In this document: positions 1 through 7,190 of the stretch, in pieces | Layout of the letters: every line of letters begins with the position of its first letter | Numbering within the stretch: position 1 is the first letter of the stretch | DNA from: JADFOB01 sp046753625 | GTDB taxonomy: Bacteria > Planctomycetota > Phycisphaerae > UBA1845 | Reading direction: 5' to 3' | DNA length: 15,913 nt | Assembly (NCBI GenBank): GCA_046753625.1 | Contig: JBHHUB010000089.1 | Location: 1 to 15,913 of the forward strand | The notes under the pieces: generated by a model | Seen by the model: the letters and a program-made list of their open reading frames with translations, nothing else | Told to the model about the DNA's origin: nothing | Databases searched by the model: none | Made by a program: the position numbers and the translations under genes

Positions 1-228
1 GCCACCACGCTGCACGGTATGACCCACGACGCACCCGCCGGGATTGTCATGGACTTCTCCACCCCTTACGGCGGGTTGAACACACTCCACGGCATGCCCA
101 CGAACTATGCTGCCACAGAAGATGACCACACCCACCGTCGGATGTATCGCTTGGCCGCGCCAAACCCGGCCAATCTCTCCGGGACGCCGTGCGCAGGTCG
201 AGCTGGTGGCTCAAGGGGGCATGCTTGA
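1..228 (+). CDS. Possible 3' end of an unrecognised gene entering from the left edge
   Basis: This frame is open from the first base to a TGA at 226-228, giving about 75 residues, so any start would lie outside the window. I do not recognise the protein. Two observations mildly favour coding. Third codon positions are G or C in roughly three quarters of codons. The pentapeptide TLHGM also occurs twice, at 7-21 and 82-96, with three of its five codons differing only at the third base. Against coding, the C-terminal half is Gly/Arg/Ala-rich and looks like translated spacer, and a second forward frame is also open for about 130 bases. It could equally be non-coding spacer. Confidence 0.2.
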   Translation, partial: ATTLHGMTHDAPAGIVMDFSTPYGGLNTLHGMPTNYAATEDDHTHRRMYRLAAPNPANLSGTPCAGRAGGSRGHA

Positions 229-332
229 AGCTTGGGGGCTCATTCCCGACGCGGCATTGCCGCCAAGAGGCCAACGGCGAGCTTGAGCCTCAGCGAAACA
301 GGACGGAACGCGGCGGAATTCCCGGGATGGGG

Positions 333-351
333 ACTGGCCTGCATTGCCAGT
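333..351 (+). other. Hairpin in the leader upstream of the membrane protein gene
   Basis: ACTGGC (333-338) and GCCAGT (346-351) are perfect inverted repeats around a seven-base loop. The hairpin lies about 100 bases before the ATG at 449, in an otherwise featureless 220-base spacer (229-448). No T-run follows, so it is not a classical terminator. I saw no convincing -35/-10 pair in the spacer. Confidence 0.25.
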
Positions 352-434
352 ATCGTTACCATCCTTGCTGCGTCGGGGGAAGGCGAATTCTGGGGCTTCA
401 CGCTCGCGCGATACCCCATGGGCGGGCCGGAATC

Positions 435-440
435 AAGGAG
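435..440 (+). promoter_or_regulatory. Shine-Dalgarno AAGGAG for the gene at 449
   Basis: AAGGAG sits eight bases before the ATG at 449-451. This match decides the start. The same frame is open upstream to an ATG at 344, but that one has no comparable ribosome-binding site and would add 35 residues of Arg/Gly/Ser-rich sequence. Confidence 0.75.
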
Positions 441-448
441 AAGTTGGT

Positions 449-1015
449 ATGGCGGAGACCGCGGAATCAAGCGACTTGCTGCGACCTGTGCGCATCGGCA
501 TCGTCCTTTCAATCTTGAGCATTCTACTCGGATTCGGCCTCGGTGGCGTGTTTGGCGGCTTCGAGCGCGAGGCCAAGGAGTTTCTGGAGAAGGCCGCCTC
601 CTCGGTGGACAGTTCCGTCTACGCAAGCCACGAAACCAAATCGAAGAAAGTAATCAAGAAGGCGTGGGGCTATGTGAAGCGGTCCCACATGCACGGCGGA
701 GCGATTGGGGCGACCGCGCTGGCGTTGAGTTTGATGTTGGCCTTTTGCGATCGTAGCCGTCGTTTTCTCCGCGGCCTGGTGGCAGCAGCGCTCGGGGCCG
801 GCTCCTTCGGCTATTCGATGTACTGGCTGCTGGCAGCCATCAAAACCGCGAGGATGGGTAGTCCAGGGCCGGCCAAGGCTTCGCTCGAATGGTTGGCGGT
901 TCCCAGCGCAGGACTGCTGATCGTTGGCGTCGTCGCGGCCCTGGCACTCATCGTTCGCCAGACGTTCTGCAGGTGTGGAGCGAAACTGACTGCCGAAGAT
1001 GAGACGTCGGCGTAA
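449..1015 (+). CDS. Four-helix inner-membrane protein of unknown function
   Basis: This encodes a 188-residue protein with four predicted transmembrane helices, at about residues 15-37, 84-100, 107-130 and 150-170. A soluble stretch of about 45 residues, rich in Lys and Glu, lies between helices 1 and 2. It ends in the motif SHMHGG (His80 and His82) right at the mouth of helix 2, which could bind a metal or haem, but no family supports that here. Cys174 and Cys176 form a CRC pair just after helix 4, followed by an acidic tail. The start is fixed by a strong AAGGAG eight bases upstream. The gene is alone on the plus strand and converges on the minus-strand group, so a role in the secretin system is not implied. 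I do not recognise the family; the gene itself is convincing from its hydrophobic pattern and ribosome-binding site. Confidence 0.8.
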   Translation: MAETAESSDLLRPVRIGIVLSILSILLGFGLGGVFGGFEREAKEFLEKAASSVDSSVYASHETKSKKVIKKAWGYVKRSHMHGGAIGATALALSLMLAFCDRSRRFLRGLVAAALGAGSFGYSMYWLLAAIKTARMGSPGPAKASLEWLAVPSAGLLIVGVVAALALIVRQTFCRCGAKLTAEDETSA

Positions 1016-1095
1016 TGCGTACACCGACTCGGAACCACCGGCGCCGGCCTGCGGACCTACTACGGGGGACCGCAAGGGAATCGGCGTCTGTGCGT

Positions 1096-1112
1096 GCAGG
1101 CGGAAGGCCTGC
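1096..1112 (+). terminator. Weak stem-loop after the membrane protein gene
   Basis: GCAGGC (1096-1101) pairs with GCCTGC (1107-1112) around a five-base loop, 80 bases after the stop codon of the gene at 449-1015. It lies in the 188-base spacer between convergent genes. There is no T-run, so termination here is only a possibility. Confidence 0.2.
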
Positions 1113-1194
1113 TCGATCGTACGCGCGGCCAAGCGCGGCGCCGACCACGGGGAGCCGCCGTAAAGCCGACCGACGCTTGCAGAACGGGCCCACC

Positions 1195-1222
1195 GACGCG
1201 GTGTTACGGATCCTTCCGCGTC
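1195..1222 (-). terminator. Inverted repeat spanning the stop codon of the last minus-strand gene
   Basis: GACGCGG (1195-1201) and CCGCGTC (1216-1222) are perfect 7-bp arms around a 14-base loop. The TAA stop of the minus-strand lipoprotein gene lies in the loop at 1204-1206, and the loop holds a GGATCC palindrome. The position suits an end-of-transcript structure, but no T-run follows on either strand. Confidence 0.25.
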
Positions 1223-1932
1223 AGGTCAGCAAGACGACGACCGATCGGCGCCTCGTGCACGTGAAGCTCAGTACGCAATTGCGCCACGGTCATCTTCCTG
1301 CTTCCCACAAGACGAGCCACCGCCGTGAGCGCTTCCGCCAATCGCTCGATCTCCCGAACCACCTCTGGAATGGGATCATCCGTTTGGATTCGCCAGCTGC
1401 CGCCAGACCTGACCAACGCCATTTCATCGAGCGGCAAGCGCCCGGCAACCTGATACGTAACCGTGGCATGATTACCATCGATGTGCTGCCCGATCAGCGC
1501 AACGTCTCTCGAAAACACGCCGGCGGCGTTGACCAGTGCCCGATGGTCGAACTCCCGGGCAACTGCGGAACCGAACGCTTTCTTGACCGCCCTACCCAGC
1601 GTGCGATCGGCCTGTTCCAACCGATCCAACGAAGACAGAAGCGCTACAACGTGCCGCGCCTGCTTGGGGTCGATGACGGCTTCCAACGCGTCTAGACGAT
1701 CCGCCCGACGCAGCTTGTGCGCCCGGCGCACCAGCGCCATCGGGGATTCCCCATCAAAATGAGCCGGAGCCTCGCCGATCGCCGCCGGCGTCTTGGCGTC
1801 CGGAACGTGCCCAGGTCGGTCGCAACCGGCGCAAAGAAACGAGGCACCAAGTCCGAGCAGAATCAGGTAGCAAACCGCAGCGGGAAAAAATCGCCCTACG
1901 CGGCCGCATCGAGCGAAGTTGTCCAGGACCAT
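1204..1932 (-). CDS. Putative lipoprotein, 242 residues, unknown function
   Basis: The protein starts MVLDNFARCG and has a hydrophobic segment at about residues 14-35 ending in LCAGC, so Cys37 is the likely lipidated residue. The -3 position is Cys instead of the usual Leu, so the lipobox is not ideal. A Pro/Ala linker, a helical region (about 63-145) and a compact beta segment (about 147-182, containing VTYQVAGRLPLDEMALVRSG) follow, and then a long helix. The order of helices before strands resembles NTF2-like lipoproteins, but I cannot assign a family. The frame is open upstream to 2142, but that extension overlaps the preceding gene. The ATG at 1930-1932 has an AGGTGG seven bases before it and is directly followed by the signal sequence. 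The gene is 11 bases after the previous lipoprotein and is almost certainly co-transcribed with it. Confidence 0.8.
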   Translation of the reverse strand: MVLDNFARCGRVGRFFPAAVCYLILLGLGASFLCAGCDRPGHVPDAKTPAAIGEAPAHFDGESPMALVRRAHKLRRADRLDALEAVIDPKQARHVVALLSSLDRLEQADRTLGRAVKKAFGSAVAREFDHRALVNAAGVFSRDVALIGQHIDGNHATVTYQVAGRLPLDEMALVRSGGSWRIQTDDPIPEVVREIERLAEALTAVARLVGSRKMTVAQLRTELHVHEAPIGRRLADLTRKDP

Positions 1933-1939
1933 GGCCACG

Positions 1940-1945
1940 CCACCT
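1940..1945 (-). promoter_or_regulatory. Shine-Dalgarno AGGTGG overlapping the upstream stop codon
   Basis: On the minus strand AGGTGG lies seven bases before the ATG at 1930-1932. It shares two bases with the TAG stop (1944-1946) of the upstream lipoprotein gene, an arrangement that suggests translational coupling. It supports this start over upstream in-frame codons. Confidence 0.55.
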
Positions 1946-2516
1946 ATACGGGATACTTCGGAACCCGAAAACGCTTGGTTTCCGAGCGGGCGCTCCGCCC
2001 GAACTCGTCCTCGAAGACGGTGCTGATCTCGATCTCCTTCCCGGCGATGTCCTTGCTCGCCCAGCGCAGATGAAGGAAGTACCCCGGCCCCAGCATGCCC
2101 GGTTTGGCGATTTGGGGCATTCGGCTGGTCGGATAATGCCAATCGCTTACCAGCGTCCGCTCGAGTTCCCCCTTGCCCGCACGGTCAATCCGATACATTT
2201 CGATATGAAACATACCGTCCCGGATTACGGCGTCGTTCGTACCGAGATCCAAGAACACGCGATAGCGAATACCCTCGGGATCGCGATCGCCGGACCGGTC
2301 GAGATTGAGCCAAGGCCGGGCGCCGTAGATGCAGTGTACGGCCACGACCGGGCGAGGCTTTTTGTCGCCGACTTTGCGCGCCGAAGAACCCGCCCGAAAC
2401 ACACCGGCCGAGCCGGATGCGCGACACCCGAAAGTACCGGCCAGCAAACAACCGCAAAAAATCAGCGAAAGCACATGCCCCAGCCTGTTCGGAATTCGCT
2501 GGTTGGCAGAGATCAT
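1944..2516 (-). CDS. Putative lipoprotein, 190 residues, conserved-looking beta-rich domain
   Basis: The protein begins MISANQRIPN, has a hydrophobic signal at about residues 12-29, and a GTFGC sequence in which Cys31 is the likely lipidation site; the -3 and -2 residues (Thr, Phe) are atypical. After a Ser/Gly/Arg linker, a well-structured domain spans about residues 55-190. It includes GARPWLNLDRSGDRDPEGI (Asp/Gly-rich, possibly a turn or metal loop), the strand run FHIEMYRID, the segment ERTLVSDWHYPTS, and an alternating C-terminal strand ending VPKYPV. This suggests a beta-sandwich, but I cannot name a family. The start at 2514-2516 has a perfect AAGGAG eight bases upstream; the longer frame to 2648 adds 44 unconvincing residues. 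It follows the secretin gene by 135 bases and precedes a second lipoprotein by 11, so a pilotin or accessory role for the secretin is plausible but unproven. Confidence 0.82.
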   Translation of the reverse strand: MISANQRIPNRLGHVLSLIFCGCLLAGTFGCRASGSAGVFRAGSSARKVGDKKPRPVVAVHCIYGARPWLNLDRSGDRDPEGIRYRVFLDLGTNDAVIRDGMFHIEMYRIDRAGKGELERTLVSDWHYPTSRMPQIAKPGMLGPGYFLHLRWASKDIAGKEIEISTVFEDEFGRSARSETKRFRVPKYPV

Positions 2517-2524
2517 GATAAGAA

Positions 2525-2530
2525 CTCCTT
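2525..2530 (-). promoter_or_regulatory. Shine-Dalgarno AAGGAG for the 190-residue lipoprotein
   Basis: On the minus strand AAGGAG lies eight bases before the ATG at 2514-2516. It fixes the start immediately before the signal sequence and excludes the upstream in-frame ATG at 2648. Confidence 0.75.
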
Positions 2531-2573
2531 CACCCCGGTACGGCGTTTCGTAAAGTTGACCTATATCAGAGCC

Positions 2574-2612
2574 GCTGGCGCCAGCCTGCGCGACCTCCGA
2601 GCCGCGGCTCGG
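2574..2612. repeat. Two adjacent perfect palindromes after the secretin gene
   Basis: GCTGGCGCCAGC (2574-2585) and CCGAGCCGCGGCTCGG (2597-2612) are both perfectly self-complementary and 11 bases apart. They lie in the 135-base spacer between the secretin stop (2652-2654) and the lipoprotein start. They may form stem-loops that end, attenuate or stabilise the secretin transcript, or may bind a protein as DNA. No T-run follows in the minus direction, so intrinsic termination is doubtful. Confidence 0.45.
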
Positions 2613-2651
2613 TGGGGGGCGAGTACCCGCAGATTCAAGCGTGACCATGCG

Positions 2652-5600
2652 CTAGTCGCTCGTTTGAAGCACGCTCTTGGCAAGTCGCGGGCCGAAAACC
2701 GGACCGGCCGACGCGCTTGTGGCGGGTCGCCGGGGCATCACCGGACCATACGTCTTGGGCTTGGGACCATACCGCCTACCCGACGGCGGAGCAGTTTTCG
2801 TTCGTCCCGGCGGCGTTAGGGCCCCGTCCTGGACGCCGGCGGGTTCCCGGCCACCCATCAACGCCTCGTCGGGCGTGATGCGCAGCCCCTCCATCAGCGG
2901 ACTCTCCCGGATGCGGTCGGACATGATGAACTTGTCCCGCTGCTCGATGGACATGTCGCGCACGTCCTCGTCGGTTCGCAAAATGTCCACGGTCAATACG
3001 ACAATTAACTCCGTTTTGGTGCGTGTCACGGCGGTCGTGCGGAACAGAAATCCGATGTAGGGCAGATCGCCGAGAATCGGAACCTTGTTTTCCGATTCGT
3101 CATCGCTGGACGTAATCAGCCCGCCGATGATGACGGTCTCGCCGTCGCGGACCGTAATGTTGGTCTGGACCTCTCGCGTGGAAAACACAGGCGAGGAAAC
3201 GCCCTCGGTCAGTTGCAGGTTTTGGCCGGAAAAGTTCGAGAGTTCCTGCCGTAGCGCGATCGTGACATAGCCGTCCGGGCTGATGTTCGGCGTGGCGGTC
3301 ATCACGATACCGACATCCTCGCTACCGATCGTGGATTGGGTCTGACCCGTGTCGTTGAGCCGGGAGCTTTCCACGAAGGGAATCTGATCGGCGATCGTGA
3401 TGTTGCCTTCTTCTCCGTTACGAACCATGAGAATCGGCCGGGACAGGGTTTCCAGCCGCGAATTCTGCTGCAGCGCGTGGAGCAGGAAGCTGAAGTCCTG
3501 CCCGCTGACGGTAAAGTTGATGCCGCCCAGCCCCGTCGGCGCTGCGCCGAGCGACGTGCCCAGGACATAGTCGAACTGGTCGCCCATGACAAGGCCGTTG
3601 GGGCCGACCACCGCCGATTCCGAAAAGTTCAAGTCTTGACCGGCCACCTCCACGCCCAACTCGACGTCGTCACGCAGCGCCACCTCCGCGATGAGCACGG
3701 AAATCATGACCTGCGGCTCGGGGCGATCGAGCTCGTTAATCATCTCCATCGTTTCGCCGTATTTCCGCCGGCTCGTGCCGACGATCAGACTGCTGCTGCC
3801 TTCCTCCGGATCGCCCACGGCTTCGATCGACACCTGTTGGTCCATACGCCGCTGCGCGGACTCTTCGTCGTCGGCGAGCCCCGTGGCGTCCTGTTCTTGA
3901 GAGATAAAGCCCTGCACCGCGTTGGCGATGTCCTGGGCATCACGAAACTTGGCGGGAACGACCTCAACGACGCGATCTTCGGCCTCCTGCGCGTCCAGGT
4001 AGCGAATGAGATCCTCAACCATTTGCAGATCAACCTCCGCCCCGGCCGCGATGATCGTGTTGGTCCGCGCGTCCGCCGTCAAACGAAGATCCTGACCCAC
4101 CCGTGCAAACTCCGTCGACGCGATCGCATCGCCGAAGTTGAGTTGGCGCACGGTATCCCCTTCACCGGTATTCGCCTCAAAAATATCCATGATTTGAGTC
4201 ACCATCGCCTCGGCATCTCCATTGATCAGCTGGAACAGCCGAATCTCGGATTGAATCGGGCGGATCGTATCGAAATCACGAATCATCGCTTCGAGCTTGG
4301 CCATGCTCGACGTCGGCGCCACCACCATCAGCGAATTCGTCCTCGGGTCCGCTTGTACTTGAATGTCCTGGCGGAGCAGCTTGCGGACCGCGCGGCGCCC
4401 GTCGGGAAGGGTCTCCGTCCATGAAAGAATCACCGCGCGCTCGTCGTCGGCACCGGCACTGTCGCCCAGAAGTCCTTCCGTCAACAAGCTGGCGAAATCC
4501 TCTGCGAGCGCCTGCTTGAGTTGAATGATCCGAACCATCATCTCTACGGCCGGTCGCGACGTATCGAGCTCGGCGATCATCTGGCCTATGTTGTCCATCG
4601 ACGAAGGTGCCGCCCAGACGATGATCGAGTTGGTGCGTTCGTCGGCCTCGACCGCCATGGCGTCCGCACGTCCGCTCGATCCCTCCTGCTGGGAGGCAAA
4701 CAGCGTATCGAGCTTTTCCGCGATCTGGGTGGCCTTGGCCATCTTCAGTGGGAAAATGCGGAACTGTTTGGCGATGCTGGACGGGCGATCCAGGAGCTTC
4801 AACAGATCGACCACGACATCCTGATCGTCCCGGGAGGCGCTGCAGATGACGCTGTTGGAAGATTCGTCGGCCATGATCACGATCGGCGTGCGCGAAAGCT
4901 GAGTGTCCTCGCTCCGCGAATCGAACAGCTCCTGCATCCGCGGAGCCAGCTTTGTGGCACTACCATGTTCGAGCGAATAGACCTGAAACACGGCCGTCAT
5001 CGGGCCTGCCTCCACGTCCAGCCGCGCAATCAGATCTTCGGCCCGCTCCATCGAATCACGGGTGGCGGCCACCACCAACGAGTTGCTTCGGGGGTCGGGA
5101 ATGATCGTGGGCACCTGAAACGTGTCCAACTGTCCGGCCATACCGTTGAACAATTCGTCGAGCATGGATGCCATCACCGCGGCATCCGCCAGCTCGAGCT
5201 TGAACAACTTTACGGCATCCATCAACGGCTGCTGCTCCAGCGTCTCGACCAGTTCCTTGATCTCCTCAAAATCTTCTATGCTCGACGCCACCACAAGGGT
5301 GTTGCTGCGCTCATCCGCCACAACGATGGGCAGGTCTTCCAGCATCTCCTCGGCCCCTCGAAGCGTCCCCTTGCGGGCCCAAAGCTCGTCGATCTTGGTC
5401 TTCAAATCGGTCGCAGCCAACCGCGTCAGCGCAATAATGCGAATTTGATCAAACAGCCGCACCGGCCGGGTATCCAACTGGGCGGTGATCGCCTTGATCT
5501 CCTGGAGGTTTTCCGGAGATGCGGAAATAATCAGCCCGTTACTCCGAATATCCACGCTCATAAAAACGCGCTCTCGCTCCAATGCCGCGCTTCCGGCATT

Positions 5601-7121
5601 CGTGGATTCGAGCGCATCGAACCGCTGGGTGAGCAACTCCTCGAGAATCTGACCGACACGCGTGGCGTCGGAGTGGTCCAGCCGAATCAGCGTTAGCGGA
5701 AACTTCATCGCGGTGGCCGGGCGATCCAACTCGGCCACCACCTTCTGGACCACCGAAAGCTGTTCGGCGCGGCCGGCAAAGATCAGCGTGTTGGTCCGCG
5801 CGTCGGCAAACAGCCCGATGTTGTAAACCAGCCCCGCACCCATCTCATCGGTGGGCACGCCGGCTTCGCCGCTCCCGTCGGGATCCTGCGGCAGGTCCTT
5901 GCCCTTGTCGAACATCTCCTGCAACGTCCCACTGACCGACTCGGCGTCCGCGAATCGAAGCGGAAACAACCGCACCGTCATGTCCTTCGCCGACGGCACG
6001 CCGTCGAGCAATTCGATCAACGCGCGAAGCGGCGCGAGGTTTTGCGGAGCCGCCTTCACGATCAGGCTGTTGGTACCCTCATCCGGCGTGATCGTAGTCG
6101 TCTTCGCCAGATCAATCTCCGGCAGCTCCTCATACCCGCCCGTCGGAAGCGCTTTGCTGATCTGCAGGCGCAGGATCGTCTCCTTGACGTCCGCCTCGCT
6201 TTCGCTGGCCGCCAGCAGCGAGGTCACGACTTCCGCCAAGTCGTTCGCCTTGGAATGCAACAGCGGAAAAATCGTAAGCTTCAGCTCGCTGAATCCTTCG
6301 ACCGGCTCGACGTCCAGCTCATCAATAAGCTTCTGAATCCGTGGGCGGTCTTCTTCCGGCGCAATAACCATGATCGAATTGTTGGCGCTGTTGGGGATGA
6401 TCTGGATGTCGTCGGTGCTGCCGCTCTTGGCGTTGATCGTCTGAAGAATCTCGCCAAGCTGCGTCGCGACTTCAGCGGCCTTGCGGTACTTGATGGGAAA
6501 AATCAACTGCTCGAAATCCACGATGCCGTCCTCTTCCTCATCCACCTGCTCGATAATCGAAACCACGAAGTCAAGATCGCCGGGAATCGCCGAAACAATC
6601 AAGAGCCGCGGCGAAAGCGCCCGAACCGAAACCTCGTCTTCCGGTTCTTGATTCGGGCGAAACAACAACTCCTTGAGCACCGGCTCGATGGTCGACGCGA
6701 TTTCATTGGCATCGCGCTTCTCGACCTTAACCAGCTCGAGCACTTTTTCTTCGCCGGTCTCGTCCAACGCCCGAATCAACAGCTCCAACGTCTTGACCGC
6801 ATCCTGTGGACCGGTCAGGAAAATCTGATCCCCAACGACCTCGACGGCCACCTCCGCACCGATTAACCCGTTTAGCTGCTCGGGAGGCAACTGACCCAAT
6901 AGGGCCGCAATCGCGTCATTGTCCAACATGTCGGCGGGTTCGGGCTGCGGCTGTGCATCGCGCGGACCCTGCTGAGCGCGCACGCGCTGATCCTGCTGCG
7001 CGCGCGCAGAGGCCACGGAGCCGGGCAGTCCGGCCACAACCGCGACCAGCGCCATCGAAACGCCCAACGCCCTCAACCTACCGCTGTGCAACGCACTGAT
7101 TCCGGTCTTCATCATGGCCAT
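2652..7121 (-). CDS. Giant multi-N-domain secretin (GspD/PilQ family), 'protein A'
   Basis: This 1489-residue outer-membrane channel subunit is about twice the length of a usual GspD. An N-terminal signal peptide (residues 1-42, cleavage probably after ASA or ARA) is followed by a Gln/Pro linker and a lone second half of a repeat (about 88-120). Twelve N-domain repeats follow: 126-194, 202-270, 279-373, 381-466, 473-550, 558-629, 634-702, 708-778, 784-853, 860-951, 958-1043 and 1049-1132. Most carry the core (R/S/T)(S/T)NxxIV and end in a helix closing with LD. The secretin barrel (1136-1382) contains VIIGGLI, VPILGDLPYIGFLF and KTELIVVLT, the family's signature near the membrane lip. A Pro/Gly/Arg-rich tail of about 105 residues ends the protein. 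Loop inserts are mostly acidic. ATGs at 7121, 7115 and 7112 are possible starts; AGGG lies 4 bases before the first and 10 before the second. Typical secretins have N0 plus two or three such domains, so this vestibule would be exceptionally long. The natural substrate is unknown. Confidence 0.93.
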   Translation of the reverse strand: MAMMKTGISALHSGRLRALGVSMALVAVVAGLPGSVASARAQQDQRVRAQQGPRDAQPQPEPADMLDNDAIAALLGQLPPEQLNGLIGAEVAVEVVGDQIFLTGPQDAVKTLELLIRALDETGEEKVLELVKVEKRDANEIASTIEPVLKELLFRPNQEPEDEVSVRALSPRLLIVSAIPGDLDFVVSIIEQVDEEEDGIVDFEQLIFPIKYRKAAEVATQLGEILQTINAKSGSTDDIQIIPNSANNSIMVIAPEEDRPRIQKLIDELDVEPVEGFSELKLTIFPLLHSKANDLAEVVTSLLAASESEADVKETILRLQISKALPTGGYEELPEIDLAKTTTITPDEGTNSLIVKAAPQNLAPLRALIELLDGVPSAKDMTVRLFPLRFADAESVSGTLQEMFDKGKDLPQDPDGSGEAGVPTDEMGAGLVYNIGLFADARTNTLIFAGRAEQLSVVQKVVAELDRPATAMKFPLTLIRLDHSDATRVGQILEELLTQRFDALESTNAGSAALERERVFMSVDIRSNGLIISASPENLQEIKAITAQLDTRPVRLFDQIRIIALTRLAATDLKTKIDELWARKGTLRGAEEMLEDLPIVVADERSNTLVVASSIEDFEEIKELVETLEQQPLMDAVKLFKLELADAAVMASMLDELFNGMAGQLDTFQVPTIIPDPRSNSLVVAATRDSMERAEDLIARLDVEAGPMTAVFQVYSLEHGSATKLAPRMQELFDSRSEDTQLSRTPIVIMADESSNSVICSASRDDQDVVVDLLKLLDRPSSIAKQFRIFPLKMAKATQIAEKLDTLFASQQEGSSGRADAMAVEADERTNSIIVWAAPSSMDNIGQMIAELDTSRPAVEMMVRIIQLKQALAEDFASLLTEGLLGDSAGADDERAVILSWTETLPDGRRAVRKLLRQDIQVQADPRTNSLMVVAPTSSMAKLEAMIRDFDTIRPIQSEIRLFQLINGDAEAMVTQIMDIFEANTGEGDTVRQLNFGDAIASTEFARVGQDLRLTADARTNTIIAAGAEVDLQMVEDLIRYLDAQEAEDRVVEVVPAKFRDAQDIANAVQGFISQEQDATGLADDEESAQRRMDQQVSIEAVGDPEEGSSSLIVGTSRRKYGETMEMINELDRPEPQVMISVLIAEVALRDDVELGVEVAGQDLNFSESAVVGPNGLVMGDQFDYVLGTSLGAAPTGLGGINFTVSGQDFSFLLHALQQNSRLETLSRPILMVRNGEEGNITIADQIPFVESSRLNDTGQTQSTIGSEDVGIVMTATPNISPDGYVTIALRQELSNFSGQNLQLTEGVSSPVFSTREVQTNITVRDGETVIIGGLITSSDDESENKVPILGDLPYIGFLFRTTAVTRTKTELIVVLTVDILRTDEDVRDMSIEQRDKFIMSDRIRESPLMEGLRITPDEALMGGREPAGVQDGALTPPGRTKTAPPSGRRYGPKPKTYGPVMPRRPATSASAGPVFGPRLAKSVLQTSD
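2976..3716 (-). other. Secretin barrel domain of protein A
   Basis: Residues 1136-1382 begin PQVMISVLIAEVAL, the usual entry to the secretin domain after the last N-domain, and end with the VTVDILR strand. The IPFVESS motif, the central VIIGGLI motif and the VPILGDLPYIGFLF lip motif are all intact. No frameshift or missing segment is visible, so the protein should be able to form an outer-membrane pore. Confidence 0.93.
3726..6746 (-). repeat. Array of 12 secretin N-domain repeats in protein A
   Basis: Twelve tandem protein repeats of about 70-95 residues, each with a beta-alpha-beta-beta-alpha pattern. A strand such as RLFPLRFADA is followed by a helix, a variable loop, the strand pair around TNSLIV, and a helix ending in LD. 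Most are strongly diverged in DNA, so the array is old. Repeats 3 and 10 share a long LPxG-containing insert, and repeats 4 and 11 share long Gly/Asp inserts and nearly identical ADARTNT(L/I)I cores, which suggests duplication of a multi-repeat block. Confidence 0.88.
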
Positions 7122-7160
7122 TCTGCCCTATTCTCAAAAATCTGATCCGCGCCTGATCCG

Positions 7161-7190
7161 AACCGCGCCCGTAAGGAAGCGGCTCCCACC
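7161..7190. repeat. REP-like short interspersed motif (tentative)
   Basis: The stretch around GAACCGCGCCCGTAAGGAAG followed by CGGCTCCC has CCGC and GCGG arms around a short GCCCGTAAGGA-type centre. It resembles, from memory, short palindromic motifs scattered between genes in some planctomycete genomes. There is one copy in this window, so repetition cannot be shown here. Confidence 0.25.

Noticed and set aside
524..1132. Minus-strand frame of 202 codons opposite the membrane protein, and the plus-strand frame 232-756
   Set aside because: They overlap the membrane protein gene, which has a clear hydrophobic pattern and ribosome-binding site, and they show no features of their own.
1933..2142. 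Upstream extension of the 242-residue lipoprotein to an ATG at 2142
   Set aside because: The extra 70 residues overlap the preceding lipoprotein gene and would bury the signal sequence. The ATG at 1932 has a Shine-Dalgarno and an immediate signal peptide.
2517..2648. Upstream extension of the 190-residue lipoprotein to an ATG at 2648
   Set aside because: It would cross both palindromes and put 44 residues before the signal sequence; a perfect AAGGAG precedes the ATG at 2516.
3336..5696. Plus-strand frames of 362 and 391 codons (3336-4424 and 4521-5696)
   Set aside because: Both are opposite the N-domain array and barrel of protein A, which has an intact, recognisable sequence. Their translations have no signal, membrane or domain pattern.
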